Below are positions 1 to 11,537 of a stretch of DNA of 64,000 nt, piece by piece (position 1 is the stretch's first letter; each line of letters starts with the position of its first letter). Source of the DNA: Alkalibacillus almallahensis (GTDB lineage Bacteria > Bacillota > Bacilli > Bacillales > Alkalibacillaceae). The DNA lies in contig NZ_JAASRU010000007.1 in assembly GCF_011761495.1 (NCBI RefSeq), positions 62,001-126,000 of the forward strand, written 5' to 3'. Below the pieces are notes generated by a model. The model saw only the letters and a program-made list of their open reading frames with translations. It searched no databases and had not been told where the DNA came from. A program made the translations under genes and the position numbers.

Positions 1-77
1 CTGTTCTTGCATACAGTGACGTCTCCTTCATCTACCAAGGTTACTGATATATATAGTTTAACACTAACTCGCTTTTC

Positions 78-917
78 TTATATAGATTGAATAATTAATC
101 TTATGCCGATTATAATCATGATCATGCGTAATATCCATTCAATTGTTTGACCGTTCAATCGTTGATTCACAACAGCTCCTAAATAACCACCTAACCATGA
201 TCCTGGTATACTCATGAGTGTGTATAGCCACATGACATGCCCTGCAGATATATGAGCAACTGAAGATGTGAAACTTGAGAAAAAGATCATAAACATAGAC
301 GTTGGCGCTGCAATATGAGCTGGAAAACCAAATAATAAAATCATCGCCGGAACCATTAAGGAACCCCCACCAACGCCAAATAAACCAGACATCATCCCTA
401 CAAAAAAGGCAATAAAAATACCTAAAACAGCATTATAAGAATAAGTTGTGGCGTGACCTGATAATTCAAATGTACGAACCACTCGAAGTCGCCCATCTTT
501 CACTTTAGGTGGATGACTTTCCTTAATAAGCATCTTTTTTACAAAAAACATCGCTGTTACGAGAAGCATTAATAGTCCAAAATATAACTGAAATGTATCG
601 ACTGCTACAAATTGATTCACATAAACGCCTGTTAAAGCACCCGGGATACTGCCACTTAAAAATAACGAGCCACTAAACACATCAACACGTTGACGTTTTA
701 AAAAAGTTAATGTTGAAGAAAGACCCGTAAAAATCATCACAATTAACGACATCGCGACAACATTTTGTGGTGTTACCCAAGAAAAGGCATCAGAGAAGGT
801 AGCTAAAAATAATAATACAGGCACAAATATGACACCACCGCCTAAACCAGCGATACTGCCTACAAATGCACTTAACAAACCAATGATAAACATGATGGTT
901 AATACCATTATCATCAT
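78..917 (-). CDS. TauE/SafE family sulfite/anion exporter-like membrane protein
   Basis: A polytopic membrane protein of 279 residues that fits the TSUP (TauE/SafE, former DUF81) family, which moves sulfonates, sulfite or other small sulfur anions across the membrane. The N-terminal half has a membrane segment with the Gly-rich motif GSIAGLGGGVIFVP, and the second half repeats it as GMMSGLFGVGGGSLMVP near residue 180. This internal duplication is typical of the family. A basic cytoplasmic linker near residues 130-150 separates the halves. The exact start is uncertain because several ATG codons sit close together in the first ten residues. The substrate cannot be told from sequence. The gene is divergent from the next one and appears monocistronic. 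Confidence 0.85.
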   Translation of the reverse strand: MMIMVLTIMFIIGLLSAFVGSIAGLGGGVIFVPVLLFLATFSDAFSWVTPQNVVAMSLIVMIFTGLSSTLTFLKRQRVDVFSGSLFLSGSIPGALTGVYVNQFVAVDTFQLYFGLLMLLVTAMFFVKKMLIKESHPPKVKDGRLRVVRTFELSGHATTYSYNAVLGIFIAFFVGMMSGLFGVGGGSLMVPAMILLFGFPAHIAAPTSMFMIFFSSFTSSVAHISAGHVMWLYTLMSIPGSWLGGYLGAVVNQRLNGQTIEWILRMIMIIIGIRLIIQSI

Positions 918-1084
918 CCCATCTTAAAATTTCCACATACGGTTCTATCATAGCATAATTTTATAAGGATTGATGAGTACTATTGTTGTGAAACCCTTAT
1001 TTGTGCTCCTTTCTTATAAAGCCCCTTGCAAATGTCTAGAAGAATTGAAAGAATAGTGATAGACAACATATAGGAGTGGACGTT

Positions 1085-2104
1085 ATGAAGAAATTCGTTG
1101 GCAGTCGTGTGATTAAAACAGGACTAGCTATATTTATAACGGCGTTAATTTGTGATTATCTCGGCTGGCCCCCTGTTTTTGCAGTAATCACGGCAATCGT
1201 AACCATCGAGCCAACCGTATCTCAATCAATTAAAAAAGGTTTTGTCCGTTTTCCGGCATCTGCAGTGGGTTCTTTTTATGCGGTGTTATTTATCACCTTA
1301 TTCGGACATTCACCGTTAACATATGCTTTGGCTGCCGTTTTTACTATTGTAACAACATATCGCTTAAAATTATATTCAGGATTACTCGTTGCGACATTAA
1401 CATCTGTTGCCATGATCGATGTAATACACGCCAATGTCATTATGTCATTCTTTATCCGTTTAGGGACGACCACTATCGGGTTGGTTGTTTCAACACTAAT
1501 CAACTTATTTATATTACCACCCGACTACTCCAGTAATATTAAACAAAGGCTAAATAAAGTAGCTGAACAAACTGGAAGTGCTGTTGAACAGATTTTTCAT
1601 CGCTATTTAATCAATCATATTGATCAATATCACTGTCAGCTAACATTGGATGGTTTAACAGAAGAAGTACAAAATATCGAGTCATTAATTGAGTATCAAA
1701 AGGATGAAGCGAAATACCATCCCTTAACAACAGATGAACGAGATGAATTAAAACTGGTAGAACGACAACTGATTAGGATTAAGCTCATGATTTATCACAT
1801 GGATAATATATTGAATACACCCTTGACCCAGTTAGATTTACCAGAAGAAGAAAGTGATATGATCCTAGAATCGGTTCAAGAACTCGCTTATTCCATGAAA
1901 GAAAATACGTATTTTGACTTAGAAACTCACCGGAAAAAAGTGAAACAATTGATGGCCTTATATTGGAAAGATAGTGATGAGCTCAGTGAGCATAAGGAAG
2001 ATTATACAACAACCTTCCCTGCTGAAATCATCGCCTTGTATGAATTAGTATCAATTTTTTATTTAGTCGAAAATTATTATAGTCAAAAACCAAAATTGAA
2101 ATAG
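1085..2104 (+). CDS. Aromatic acid exporter family (FUSC-like) membrane protein
   Basis: A protein of about 339 residues with an N-terminal block of roughly six hydrophobic segments (residues about 10-145) followed by a long charged, helical cytoplasmic part. This is the layout of the ArAE_1/DUF939 group in Bacillaceae, related to aromatic carboxylate efflux proteins. The stretch PVFAVITAIVTIEPTVSQSIKKG matches the conserved first-repeat motif of these proteins. I chose the ATG preceded by AGGAG at a spacing of 8 rather than the GTG three codons earlier, which overlaps that site. The substrate is unknown. A strong hairpin follows the stop codon. Confidence 0.8.
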   Translation: MKKFVGSRVIKTGLAIFITALICDYLGWPPVFAVITAIVTIEPTVSQSIKKGFVRFPASAVGSFYAVLFITLFGHSPLTYALAAVFTIVTTYRLKLYSGLLVATLTSVAMIDVIHANVIMSFFIRLGTTTIGLVVSTLINLFILPPDYSSNIKQRLNKVAEQTGSAVEQIFHRYLINHIDQYHCQLTLDGLTEEVQNIESLIEYQKDEAKYHPLTTDERDELKLVERQLIRIKLMIYHMDNILNTPLTQLDLPEEESDMILESVQELAYSMKENTYFDLETHRKKVKQLMALYWKDSDELSEHKEDYTTTFPAEIIALYELVSIFYLVENYYSQKPKLK

Positions 2105-2135
2105 CTCTTTTATCTAATTGATTGAAATTGTTATG

Positions 2136-2187
2136 AACAAACGTCACCCCCTATGTCAGTTTATGATATAGGGGGTAATGTTTGTTT
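2136..2187. terminator. Long hairpin terminator between convergent genes
   Basis: Arms of about 19 bp (AACAAACGTCACCCCCTAT and its near-complement, two mismatches that can form G-U or wobble pairs) flank a 13-nt loop between two convergent genes. It ends in T-rich sequence on both sides and probably works in both directions. Confidence 0.7.
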
Positions 2188-2237
2188 GAATATTATTCTT
2201 CATAAATTATTGGATGATTCGAAGTGCTATGAACTGG

Positions 2238-2567
2238 TTATGCAGCTAATTTCTCACATTCATCTGCACATTTATGGCAAGCTTCAGCACATCTCTGGCA
2301 GTGATCATGCTTATGTTTAGCACATTCATCACCACATTCACGACAAATCTTCGCACATAGTCGAGCAATCTCATTCACAAATGGTGTATCGCGTGTCAAT
2401 GCTTGTTCAAAATAAGCACAAATGTCTGCACATTCACGGTCTAAGCGAATACATCTCGCCATATCTTGCACATGATCTTCCTGTAAACAGGATGTGAAAC
2501 AATGGTTACACGCTTCCATACACTCATGTAAAGCATCAATCACACTTGCATACTTCTCATGACTCAT
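2238..2567 (-). CDS. Four-helix-bundle copper-binding protein (DUF326)
   Basis: A small soluble protein of 109 residues, very rich in Cys and His, with repeated C-x-x-C or C-x3-C pairs (CMEACNHCFTSC, CADIC, CAKICRECGDEC, CQRCAEACHKCADEC). This matches the DUF326/YhjQ family, related to the copper storage proteins in which Cys residues line the inside of a four-helix bundle and bind Cu(I). No signal peptide is visible, so it should be cytosolic. The start was set at MSHEKYAS because AGGAGG lies 7 bases upstream; the longer frame lacks such a site. No copper regulator is adjacent, but a CopZ-like chaperone lies elsewhere in the window. Confidence 0.85.
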   Translation of the reverse strand: MSHEKYASVIDALHECMEACNHCFTSCLQEDHVQDMARCIRLDRECADICAYFEQALTRDTPFVNEIARLCAKICRECGDECAKHKHDHCQRCAEACHKCADECEKLAA

Positions 2568-2724
2568 CATAAAACCTCCTACAGATCTAGTTATCATGTA
2601 TATAACCCTATGTTTGGACATTTAAACAGGTTTTATGATTATTTATCCAATTAAACTTAATTAATCTCTATTTACTAAGAAGCATGATGACAAACGAACT
2701 CCTCCAGAAAATTACCTTTTCTGT

Positions 2725-3978
2725 TTAGAATCGAAAATCGCCATCCTTCATTAGCAAGTCTTCAGATCCGTCTTCTTTAGTGCCCACTACCTTCATATCT
2801 TCTGTACCAAATGTTACATTCACTAACAAAAGTGACGTGTTTAGTCCAGATGCTTTCAACTCTTCCTCAGATTGATTCATACCATTTTGAATAGTAGATG
2901 GGGATGCATTCCCAATACCAATATGACAGGACGTATTTTCATCAAATAAGGTATTGTAAAAAAGAGTATCTGTTTGAGCCAAAGGAGATTGATTAGAAAC
3001 CAAGGCAATTTCACCAAGATAATGTGAACCTTCATCTGTTTCGATGATCGTTTGTAACACTTCATGTCCCTTCTCGGCATAATAATCTGTAATCCGTCCA
3101 TCTTTAAAAATTAAATAAAAGTTATCTATAACATTTCCCTCATAGATAAGGGGCTTAGTACCAACTAATTTGCCATTCACCTTATTTTTATGAGGTGCAG
3201 TAAATATTTCTTCTGTAGGAATGTTCGGAAAGAAAGGTATTCCATTTTGATCCATGACATTTCCTCCGATATAAAGATGATTTTCAGGTAGACCAACTAA
3301 TAAATCAGTTCCAAGGCTATTGGTAAAATGCAGCGCTTCAAATTGATTCTCGTTTAGTTTTTTTATCCGAGACTCTAAGGCTCTATTGTGACTCATCCAA
3401 TCTTCCATGGGAGTTTCCCCATCTGCTCGAGACCCTATTAAAATTAACTTCCATAACGAACGGACAGCTTCTTCTTCACTTAGATTGGGAAACACTTTAC
3501 ATGCCCATTCAATGGACGGAACAGCTAGAAGACACCAACGTACCTCATGGGCTCTAATTTTCTCATAATGATGACTCAATTTAGTACGAGATGCTTTTTG
3601 GAAACGGCTTATCCTTTCTGGAGAAACATCCTTAAACGCACCTAACTTTTCAGAAATAATATGGATGTATGCAGCGCCTGCATCGTTCCATTCCTTATAT
3701 CGTGTTGCCTGCCAATCAGGAAATTGATCGATGGCGGAATCTGTTGCATTTAAATAGAATTCTTGGGTCGACTGTTCGTCTGTCCAATCGATTATTACCT
3801 TTGAAGCTTCTGCCTCATAAGCTACCGTTTGGATTAGGCGTGCAAACGTAGCATTTTGAATATCACTATGTATAATCAATAACTGATTTTCTTGTAGATT
3901 AACACCAGCACGAACACCAAGTTCTGCATACTTTTTTAACTGTGAATCATCTACAAATTCATATATTTCGTTATCCAT
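2725..3978 (-). CDS. ampS: M29 family aminopeptidase, metal ligands partly altered
   Basis: A protein of 417 residues, full length for M29 (AmpS/AmpT/PepS) cytosolic metallo-aminopeptidases, which remove N-terminal residues from peptides. Conserved blocks are clear: TDLLVGLP, IPTEEIFTAPHK, LGEIALV, LFDENTSCHIGIG and a C-terminal FGTEDM-MKDGDF region. The ligands PTEE, LGE and the His of CHIGIG are kept. The usual HVDFMIG block, which carries a His and an Asp ligand in characterised members as I recall, reads LVNVTFG here, so two ligands seem lost. It may have altered activity or a non-peptidase role. An AGGAG site precedes the ATG. Confidence 0.8.
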   Translation of the reverse strand: MDNEIYEFVDDSQLKKYAELGVRAGVNLQENQLLIIHSDIQNATFARLIQTVAYEAEASKVIIDWTDEQSTQEFYLNATDSAIDQFPDWQATRYKEWNDAGAAYIHIISEKLGAFKDVSPERISRFQKASRTKLSHHYEKIRAHEVRWCLLAVPSIEWACKVFPNLSEEEAVRSLWKLILIGSRADGETPMEDWMSHNRALESRIKKLNENQFEALHFTNSLGTDLLVGLPENHLYIGGNVMDQNGIPFFPNIPTEEIFTAPHKNKVNGKLVGTKPLIYEGNVIDNFYLIFKDGRITDYYAEKGHEVLQTIIETDEGSHYLGEIALVSNQSPLAQTDTLFYNTLFDENTSCHIGIGNASPSTIQNGMNQSEEELKASGLNTSLLLVNVTFGTEDMKVVGTKEDGSEDLLMKDGDFRF

Positions 3979-4143
3979 TCCACATCTCTCCTATGAACAA
4001 ATTGCATTATTTCACTACAAAACTCTATGCTTGATCATGCTATGATGAAAATACAAACAGCTCCTTAGTATTTCTTTAAGTGTTATAAAACTAGGATAAC
4101 AAATAAGGAGTTTGCGTGCTTTTTTGTCTCATCAAACCGCTAA

Positions 4144-4288
4144 GTTGGTGTCAGGTGAGGAGCGTAGGTGGTGACGCCTGCGGGAACAGCACGCGTCTCG
4201 AGACCCCGCAGGCTATGTTTTTCGGCCGAGGAGGCTCGAGCCGTGCCCGCGGCAAGCATCCACCGAAAGCGGATCGCCTGACGCCAAC
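4144..4288 (+). repeat. Dispersed GC-rich structured repeat, copy A
   Basis: A 145-bp element bounded by GTTGGTGTCAGG and CCTGACGCCAAC, which pair over 12 bp with one G-U. Inside are the sub-hairpins shared with the other copies: GCCTGCGGG/CCCCGCAGGC, a GTCTCGAGAC palindrome, GGCTCGAGCC and GGTGG/CCACC. The end sequence differs from the other four copies but is still self-complementary. Open frames through it are by-products of its GC content, not genes. It lies between the aminopeptidase promoter region and an integrase remnant. Confidence 0.85.
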
Positions 4289-4341
4289 GGCCGACAATAA
4301 ACCCTCACGCTGAATTGTGTATCTACCCCAACAAATATATT

Positions 4342-4584
4342 AGAGCCAATATATTAGAGCCTTTATTAGAAGCTGATGAAAAAGAAAAATACGTATCCGA
4401 AAGACTTGGTCACAAATCCGTGAAAGTCACATCAGATACGTATCTACACATCACTCAAAAAATTGAAGATGATGCTCTTGATTTATACTCAAATTACCTA
4501 ATCAGTGATTTTGGGGGCATCTTGGGGGCATACAGCCCAAAACATGAAAACAATGCCCCGAAAACACTGTCATATCAACCTTAA
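4342..4584 (+). pseudogene. C-terminal remnant of a phage-type tyrosine integrase
   Basis: Only the end of a tyrosine recombinase remains: ERLGHKSVKVTSDTYLHI is the classic block with the His (LGH) and catalytic Tyr (DTYLH), followed by IEDDALDLYSNYL. The N-terminal DNA-binding and most of the catalytic domain are missing, so it cannot be active. The reading frame runs into the final bases of sufB on the opposite strand. Phage and island integrases that use the 3' end of sufB as attachment site are known to me from staphylococci (the Sa1int group), so this may be what is left of an element integrated here. Confidence 0.75.
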
Positions 4585-5978
4585 CCGATTGAGCCTTCCA
4601 TTTCGAATTTAATCAAACGGTTCATCTCAACGGCATATTCCATTGGTAGTTCTTTCGTGAATGGCTCGATGAAGCCCATGACGATCATTTCTGTTGCTTC
4701 TTCTTCAGAAATACCGCGGCTCATCAAGTAGAATAACTGCTCTTCAGATACTTTTGATACTTTCGCTTCGTGCTCAAGAGAAATGTTCTCGTTTAGCACT
4801 TCGTTGTATGGGATCGTATCTGATGTTGATTCATTATCCATAATGAGCGTGTCACATTCGATATTCGAACGTGCACCTTCTGCTTTCTTACCGAAGTGAA
4901 CAATACCGCGATACGTTACTTTACCACCTTGTTTTGAAATCGACTTCGATACGATCGTCGATGACGTATTTGGTGCTAAGTGGTGCATTTTCGCACCCGC
5001 ATCTTGGTGCTGTCCTTTACCAGCAAGCGCGATTGATAATGTGTTACCACGTGCGCCTTCACCTTTTAGAAGGACAGAAGGATATTTCATCGTTAACTTA
5101 GAACCTAAGTTACCGTCTACCCATTCCATTGTCGCGTTCGCATCAGCAGAAGCACGTTTTGTAACTAAGTTATAAACGTTGTTCGCCCAGTTTTGGATTG
5201 TTGTATAACGGCAATACGCATCTTTCTTAACGAAGATTTCAACAATCGCACTGTGTAGTGAATTCGTTGTATAAACAGGAGCTGTACAACCTTCTACATA
5301 GTGAACTGATGCGCCTTCATCAACGATGATTAACGTACGCTCAAACTGACCCATATTCTCTGAGTTAATACGGAAGTACGCCTGTAGTGGCGTTTCAACT
5401 TTCGTATTCTTCGGTACATAAATGAATGAGCCACCAGACCATACAGCTGAGTTAAGGGCTGCGAATTTGTTATCAGACGGTGGAATCACTTTACCGAAGT
5501 ATTCACGGAATAACTCTTCATTTTCTTTAAGCGCTGTATCCGTATCTTTGAAAATAACACCCATATCTTCGAGTTCTTTTTCCATATTGTGATAAACAAC
5601 TTCAGATTCATACTGGGCGGATACACCAGCTAAATACTGCTGTTCTGCTTCAGGAATACCAAGACGATCAAACGTTTGTTTAATCTCTTCTGGTACTTCA
5701 TCCCATGAGCGCTCTGTTTGATCAGATGGTTTAACGTAATACGTGATTTCGTCAAAGTCTAATTCATTTAAGTCGCCGCCCCATTGAGGCATAGGCTTTT
5801 TATGAAATTGTTCGTAAGCTTTTAAGCGATACTCTAACATCCATTCCGGCTCTTCCTTTTGGCGTGAAATTTCACGCACAACGTTTTCTGTAAGGCCACG
5901 TTCTGTACGGAAAATTGAAACGTCCTTATCGTGAAATCCGTACTTATAATCACCAATTTCAGGTGCTTGTTTAGCCAT
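4581..5978 (-). CDS. sufB: Fe-S cluster scaffold protein SufB
   Basis: 465 residues, the normal length for Bacillus SufB, part of the SufBCD scaffold that builds and hands on [4Fe-4S] clusters in the cytosol. Typical blocks are present, for example [62 protein letters not shown] and the C-terminal [15 protein letters not shown]. The start is preceded by AAGGAGG. It is the last gene of sufC-sufD-sufS-sufU-sufB, 44 bases after sufU. No clear terminator follows the stop; instead the frame of an integrase remnant overlaps it by four bases, so the original downstream sequence was probably replaced. Confidence 0.97.
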   Translation of the reverse strand: MAKQAPEIGDYKYGFHDKDVSIFRTERGLTENVVREISRQKEEPEWMLEYRLKAYEQFHKKPMPQWGGDLNELDFDEITYYVKPSDQTERSWDEVPEEIKQTFDRLGIPEAEQQYLAGVSAQYESEVVYHNMEKELEDMGVIFKDTDTALKENEELFREYFGKVIPPSDNKFAALNSAVWSGGSFIYVPKNTKVETPLQAYFRINSENMGQFERTLIIVDEGASVHYVEGCTAPVYTTNSLHSAIVEIFVKKDAYCRYTTIQNWANNVYNLVTKRASADANATMEWVDGNLGSKLTMKYPSVLLKGEGARGNTLSIALAGKGQHQDAGAKMHHLAPNTSSTIVSKSISKQGGKVTYRGIVHFGKKAEGARSNIECDTLIMDNESTSDTIPYNEVLNENISLEHEAKVSKVSEEQLFYLMSRGISEEEATEMIVMGFIEPFTKELPMEYAVEMNRLIKFEMEGSIG

Positions 5979-6022
5979 ACTTTCACCCTCCTTTAAAGAT
6001 TTTGTAAAGACTTAAATCGCCC

Positions 6023-8992
<2,970 letters not shown>

Positions 8993-9011
8993 TCGTTACC
9001 CTCCTATCGTA

Positions 9012-9797
9012 TTACGCTTCTTGGCCAACTGTTTCGTCATCGATGCCTAGTTCTTCTTTAATCCAGTCGTAACCTTCAGATTCTAGACGGTGAGCTAGCT
9101 CTGGGCCACCTGATTTTACAATACGACCTTGCATCATAACGTGTACATGGTCTGGCGTAATGTAATCAAGTAGACGCTGGTAGTGAGTAATGATTAAGCA
9201 ACCAAAGTTTTCGCTACGCATTTCGTTGATTCCTTTTGAAACAACTTTAAGTGCGTCGATGTCTAGACCTGAGTCAATCTCATCTAAGATTGCAATCGCT
9301 GGTTGTAACATCATTAATTGTAAGATTTCGTTACGCTTCTTCTCACCACCTGAGAAGCCTTCGTTAAGGTAACGTTGTGCCATGTTTTTATCTATTTCTA
9401 ATGTATCTAACTTACTGTCCATTTCTTTAATGAACTGCATAAGTGGAATTTCATCGCCTTCTTCGCGCTGAGAATTAATTGAAGAACGCAAGAAGTCAGA
9501 TGTTGTGACACCACTGATTTCACTTGGGTATTGCATTGCTAAGAATAGACCAGCTTGTGCACGTTCGTCTACTTCCATTTCTAGTACGTCTTCACCATCT
9601 AAATAAATTTCACCTTTTGTGATTTCGTATTTAGGGTGTCCCATAACTGCACTTGCTAGTGTTGATTTACCTGTTCCGTTTGGTCCCATGACCGCGTGGA
9701 ATTCGCCGCCTTTAATAGTAAGGTTTACACCTTTTAAAATTTCTTCACCCTCAATTTCAACGTGAAGATCTTTGATTTCTAAAGTTGATCCTGCCAT
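9012..9797 (-). CDS. sufC: Fe-S assembly ATPase SufC
   Basis: 261 residues, ABC-type ATPase that drives the SufBCD scaffold. Walker A is GPNGTGKST, the signature is NEGFSGGEKKRNEILQ (the family variant of LSGGQ) and Walker B is AIAILDEIDSGLD. It is soluble and has no transporter partner. It is the first gene of the suf operon, behind a promoter with a TTGATA -35 box. A GGAGG site lies at proper distance before the ATG. Confidence 0.97.
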   Translation of the reverse strand: MAGSTLEIKDLHVEIEGEEILKGVNLTIKGGEFHAVMGPNGTGKSTLASAVMGHPKYEITKGEIYLDGEDVLEMEVDERAQAGLFLAMQYPSEISGVTTSDFLRSSINSQREEGDEIPLMQFIKEMDSKLDTLEIDKNMAQRYLNEGFSGGEKKRNEILQLMMLQPAIAILDEIDSGLDIDALKVVSKGINEMRSENFGCLIITHYQRLLDYITPDHVHVMMQGRIVKSGGPELAHRLESEGYDWIKEELGIDDETVGQEA

Positions 9798-9855
9798 TTG
9801 AATACCTCCAGTTCATTATTTCGAGTCTGGTCATTCTCAATTTATTCTCATTGTT

Positions 9856-9884
9856 AGTTTATAACATTTCTAAATTATTATCAA
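9856..9884 (-). promoter_or_regulatory. Candidate sigma-A promoter of the suf operon, with a Fur-like half site
   Basis: On the minus strand TTGATA and TAAACT are separated by 17 bases, about 60 bases upstream of sufC. The -35 region also forms TGATAAT followed by a degraded second half, resembling one half of a 7-1-7 Fur box. The promoter call is reasonable; iron control is only a suggestion. Confidence 0.5.
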
Positions 9885-9989
9885 CTCTCAGATATAGAAT
9901 AACCATATAAACACTCACTCTATCATTATAATAAAAAACACATACTTTTTAAACGTATAGCTATTGTGATAATTATCTTCTCAATTTCC

Positions 9990-10135
9990 GTTGTTGATAT
10001 TGTGATCCGCTATCGGTGGACGCTTTCCGCGGGCACGACTCGAGCCTCCTCGGCCAAAAGGCGTGGCCTGCGGGGTCTCGAGGCTCGTGCTATTCCCGCA
10101 GGAGTCGCCACCTTCGCTTCTCACAATTCAACAAC
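9990..10135 (-). repeat. Dispersed GC-rich structured repeat, copy B
   Basis: A 146-bp copy read on the minus strand, with ends GTTGTTGAATTGTGAG and the complementary TCACAATATCAACAAC. It carries the same ordered inner blocks as the other copies (CCTGCGGGAA, CTCGAGACCCCGCAGG, GGCCGAGGAGGCTCGAG, GCCCGCGGAAAGCGTCCACCG). It lies downstream of the small gene and its terminator and upstream of the suf promoter. Confidence 0.85.
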
Positions 10136-10182
10136 TAATTGCTTAATCAACTTAAAACTTGCGCTAATATTTAACTAAAAAC

Positions 10183-10216
10183 AAAAAACCCCACCTTCAA
10201 TTTATGTAAGGTGGGG
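10183..10216 (-). terminator. Rho-independent terminator after the small ORF
   Basis: Stem CCCCACCTT/AAGGTGGGG with a 10-nt loop, followed on the minus strand by TTTTTTG. It lies 48 bases after the stop of the small minus-strand ORF, which supports that ORF being a transcribed unit. Confidence 0.8.
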
Positions 10217-10264
10217 TGCACTAAAGGGTTATTTTGTTATTTCAATCTTACTTTAATTAATATT

Positions 10265-10417
10265 TTAGCGGTGAATCATGCGATCCACATCAGATATCAT
10301 TTTCTGTGATTGTTGATATTCTTGTTCGCGACGACGTTCCACAGCCAGTTGGTTTTCTAATTTACGGCTGTACTCTTCATAACCTATTCCGTGTGACTGT
10401 TGCATCGCTTTCTCCAT
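10265..10417 (-). CDS. Small acidic/basic helical protein of about 50 residues, unknown
   Basis: A short frame giving MEKAMQQSHGIGYEEYSRKL and then a charged, Gln- and Arg-rich tail ending in SDVDRMIHR. I do not recognise it. It looks coding because it is protein-like, has no low-complexity bias and is followed at the right distance by a strong terminator. The start is unclear: no ribosome site precedes the ATG used here, while AAAGGA lies upstream of an in-frame ATT codon at position 10450, which would give 61 residues, and there is a TTG at 10435. It sits between metQ and the suf operon. Confidence 0.45.
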   Translation of the reverse strand: MEKAMQQSHGIGYEEYSRKLENQLAVERRREQEYQQSQKMISDVDRMIHR

Positions 10418-10543
10418 ATCACTTGTGTAATTCAAATCACTCTGTAAAATGACTAAATCATCCTTTCAATTTGTTTACGTTATTAATCATAACACGCTCA
10501 CTTAGAAAGCAAAAACAGCATTTATCCTCAATATAATACGTAA

Positions 10544-10582
10544 ATAAGAGTGTGAACATATCTGTTATGTTCACACTCTTAT
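10544..10582 (-). terminator. Terminator of the metNPQ operon
   Basis: A perfect 17-bp stem (ATAAGAGTGTGAACATA and complement) with a 5-nt loop, about 60 bases past the metQ stop, with T-rich sequence on the 3' side of the minus strand. Confidence 0.75.
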
Positions 10583-10641
10583 CTTTTAATAAATCGTATT
10601 AATAGCTTATAAATAAAGCCAAATGCTCAAAATTTGCTTTT

Positions 10642-11481
10642 TTATTCACTTACAGGTACAACCGCACCATTGTATTCTTCTTCCATAAAGGATTGAATTT
10701 CATCAGAACGTAGCACTTCTACAAGTGTCTGTAACGCTTCAGAATTTTTATCTTCAGAACGGGCCGCAATGACGTTAACATACGGCGCGTCTGAGTCTTC
10801 AATGATTAACGAATCTTCAGTTGGATTCAGGCCACCTTCAATAGCATAATTCGTGTTAATTGCTACTAAAGCATCTTCTTCTCGCTTATAGTTTTCAACT
10901 AAGAAGCCTGCCTCAATGCTTGCATCAAAATTTAAATTCTTAGGATTTTCAACGACATCGTCGATTTCTGCTTTATCAGGGTCAACTTCTGGATCAATTT
11001 TAATTAAGTCATGTTCTTGTAATAATGAAAGAATTCGTCCATGGTCAGCAACTGAACGACTCATGATGACGTCAGTTCCTTCTTCTACATTGCTAATATC
11101 ATCAATATTTTTAGAATAAATTCCCATCGGCTCAATATGAATGCCGCCAAGATTTACGAAATCATAACCTGCTTGTTCTTTTTGATCCTCTAAATAAGGA
11201 ATGTGCTGAAAGTAGTTCGCGTCTAACGTGCCATCTGCTAACGCTTCGTTCGGCAATATATAATCTTGGAACGTTTCAATTGTTAATTCAATGCCTTTTT
11301 CTTCAAGAAGTGGTTTTGCTTCTTCTAACACTTCTGTGTGTGGCACTGGTGTAGCACCAACTGTTAATTCAACTGGTCCATCACTGTCACCACTTCCGCC
11401 ACCTTCAGCTTCACCTGTACCACAAGCTGCTAAAACGGCGACTAATAATAATGACGTTACGAATAAAATACCTTTTTTCAT
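10642..11481 (-). CDS. metQ: Methionine ABC transporter substrate-binding lipoprotein MetQ
   Basis: 279 residues, NlpA/MetQ family. A lipoprotein signal peptide is clear: MKKGILFVTSLLLVAVLAAC, with the lipobox Cys at residue 20 followed by a Gly/Glu-rich linker. The body has typical MetQ blocks (VGATPVPHTEVLE, LDANYFQHIPYLE, IEAGFLVENYKREEDALVAINTNYAI, PYVNVIAARSEDKN). It captures methionine outside the membrane for MetP and MetN. It is the last gene of the operon, 56 bases after metP, and is followed by a strong hairpin. The S-box leaders control the whole unit. Confidence 0.95.
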   Translation of the reverse strand: MKKGILFVTSLLLVAVLAACGTGEAEGGGSGDSDGPVELTVGATPVPHTEVLEEAKPLLEEKGIELTIETFQDYILPNEALADGTLDANYFQHIPYLEDQKEQAGYDFVNLGGIHIEPMGIYSKNIDDISNVEEGTDVIMSRSVADHGRILSLLQEHDLIKIDPEVDPDKAEIDDVVENPKNLNFDASIEAGFLVENYKREEDALVAINTNYAIEGGLNPTEDSLIIEDSDAPYVNVIAARSEDKNSEALQTLVEVLRSDEIQSFMEEEYNGAVVPVSE

Positions 11482-11537
11482 GATAAAACTCCCCTTTAAT
11501 TTTTATTTTATATCTTAACGAGTAGAACACTCATTAA

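Noticed and set aside
4116-4313. 65-residue Arg/Gly-rich protein
   Set aside because: The frame lies within repeat copy A; the equivalent frames are not conserved in the other copies.
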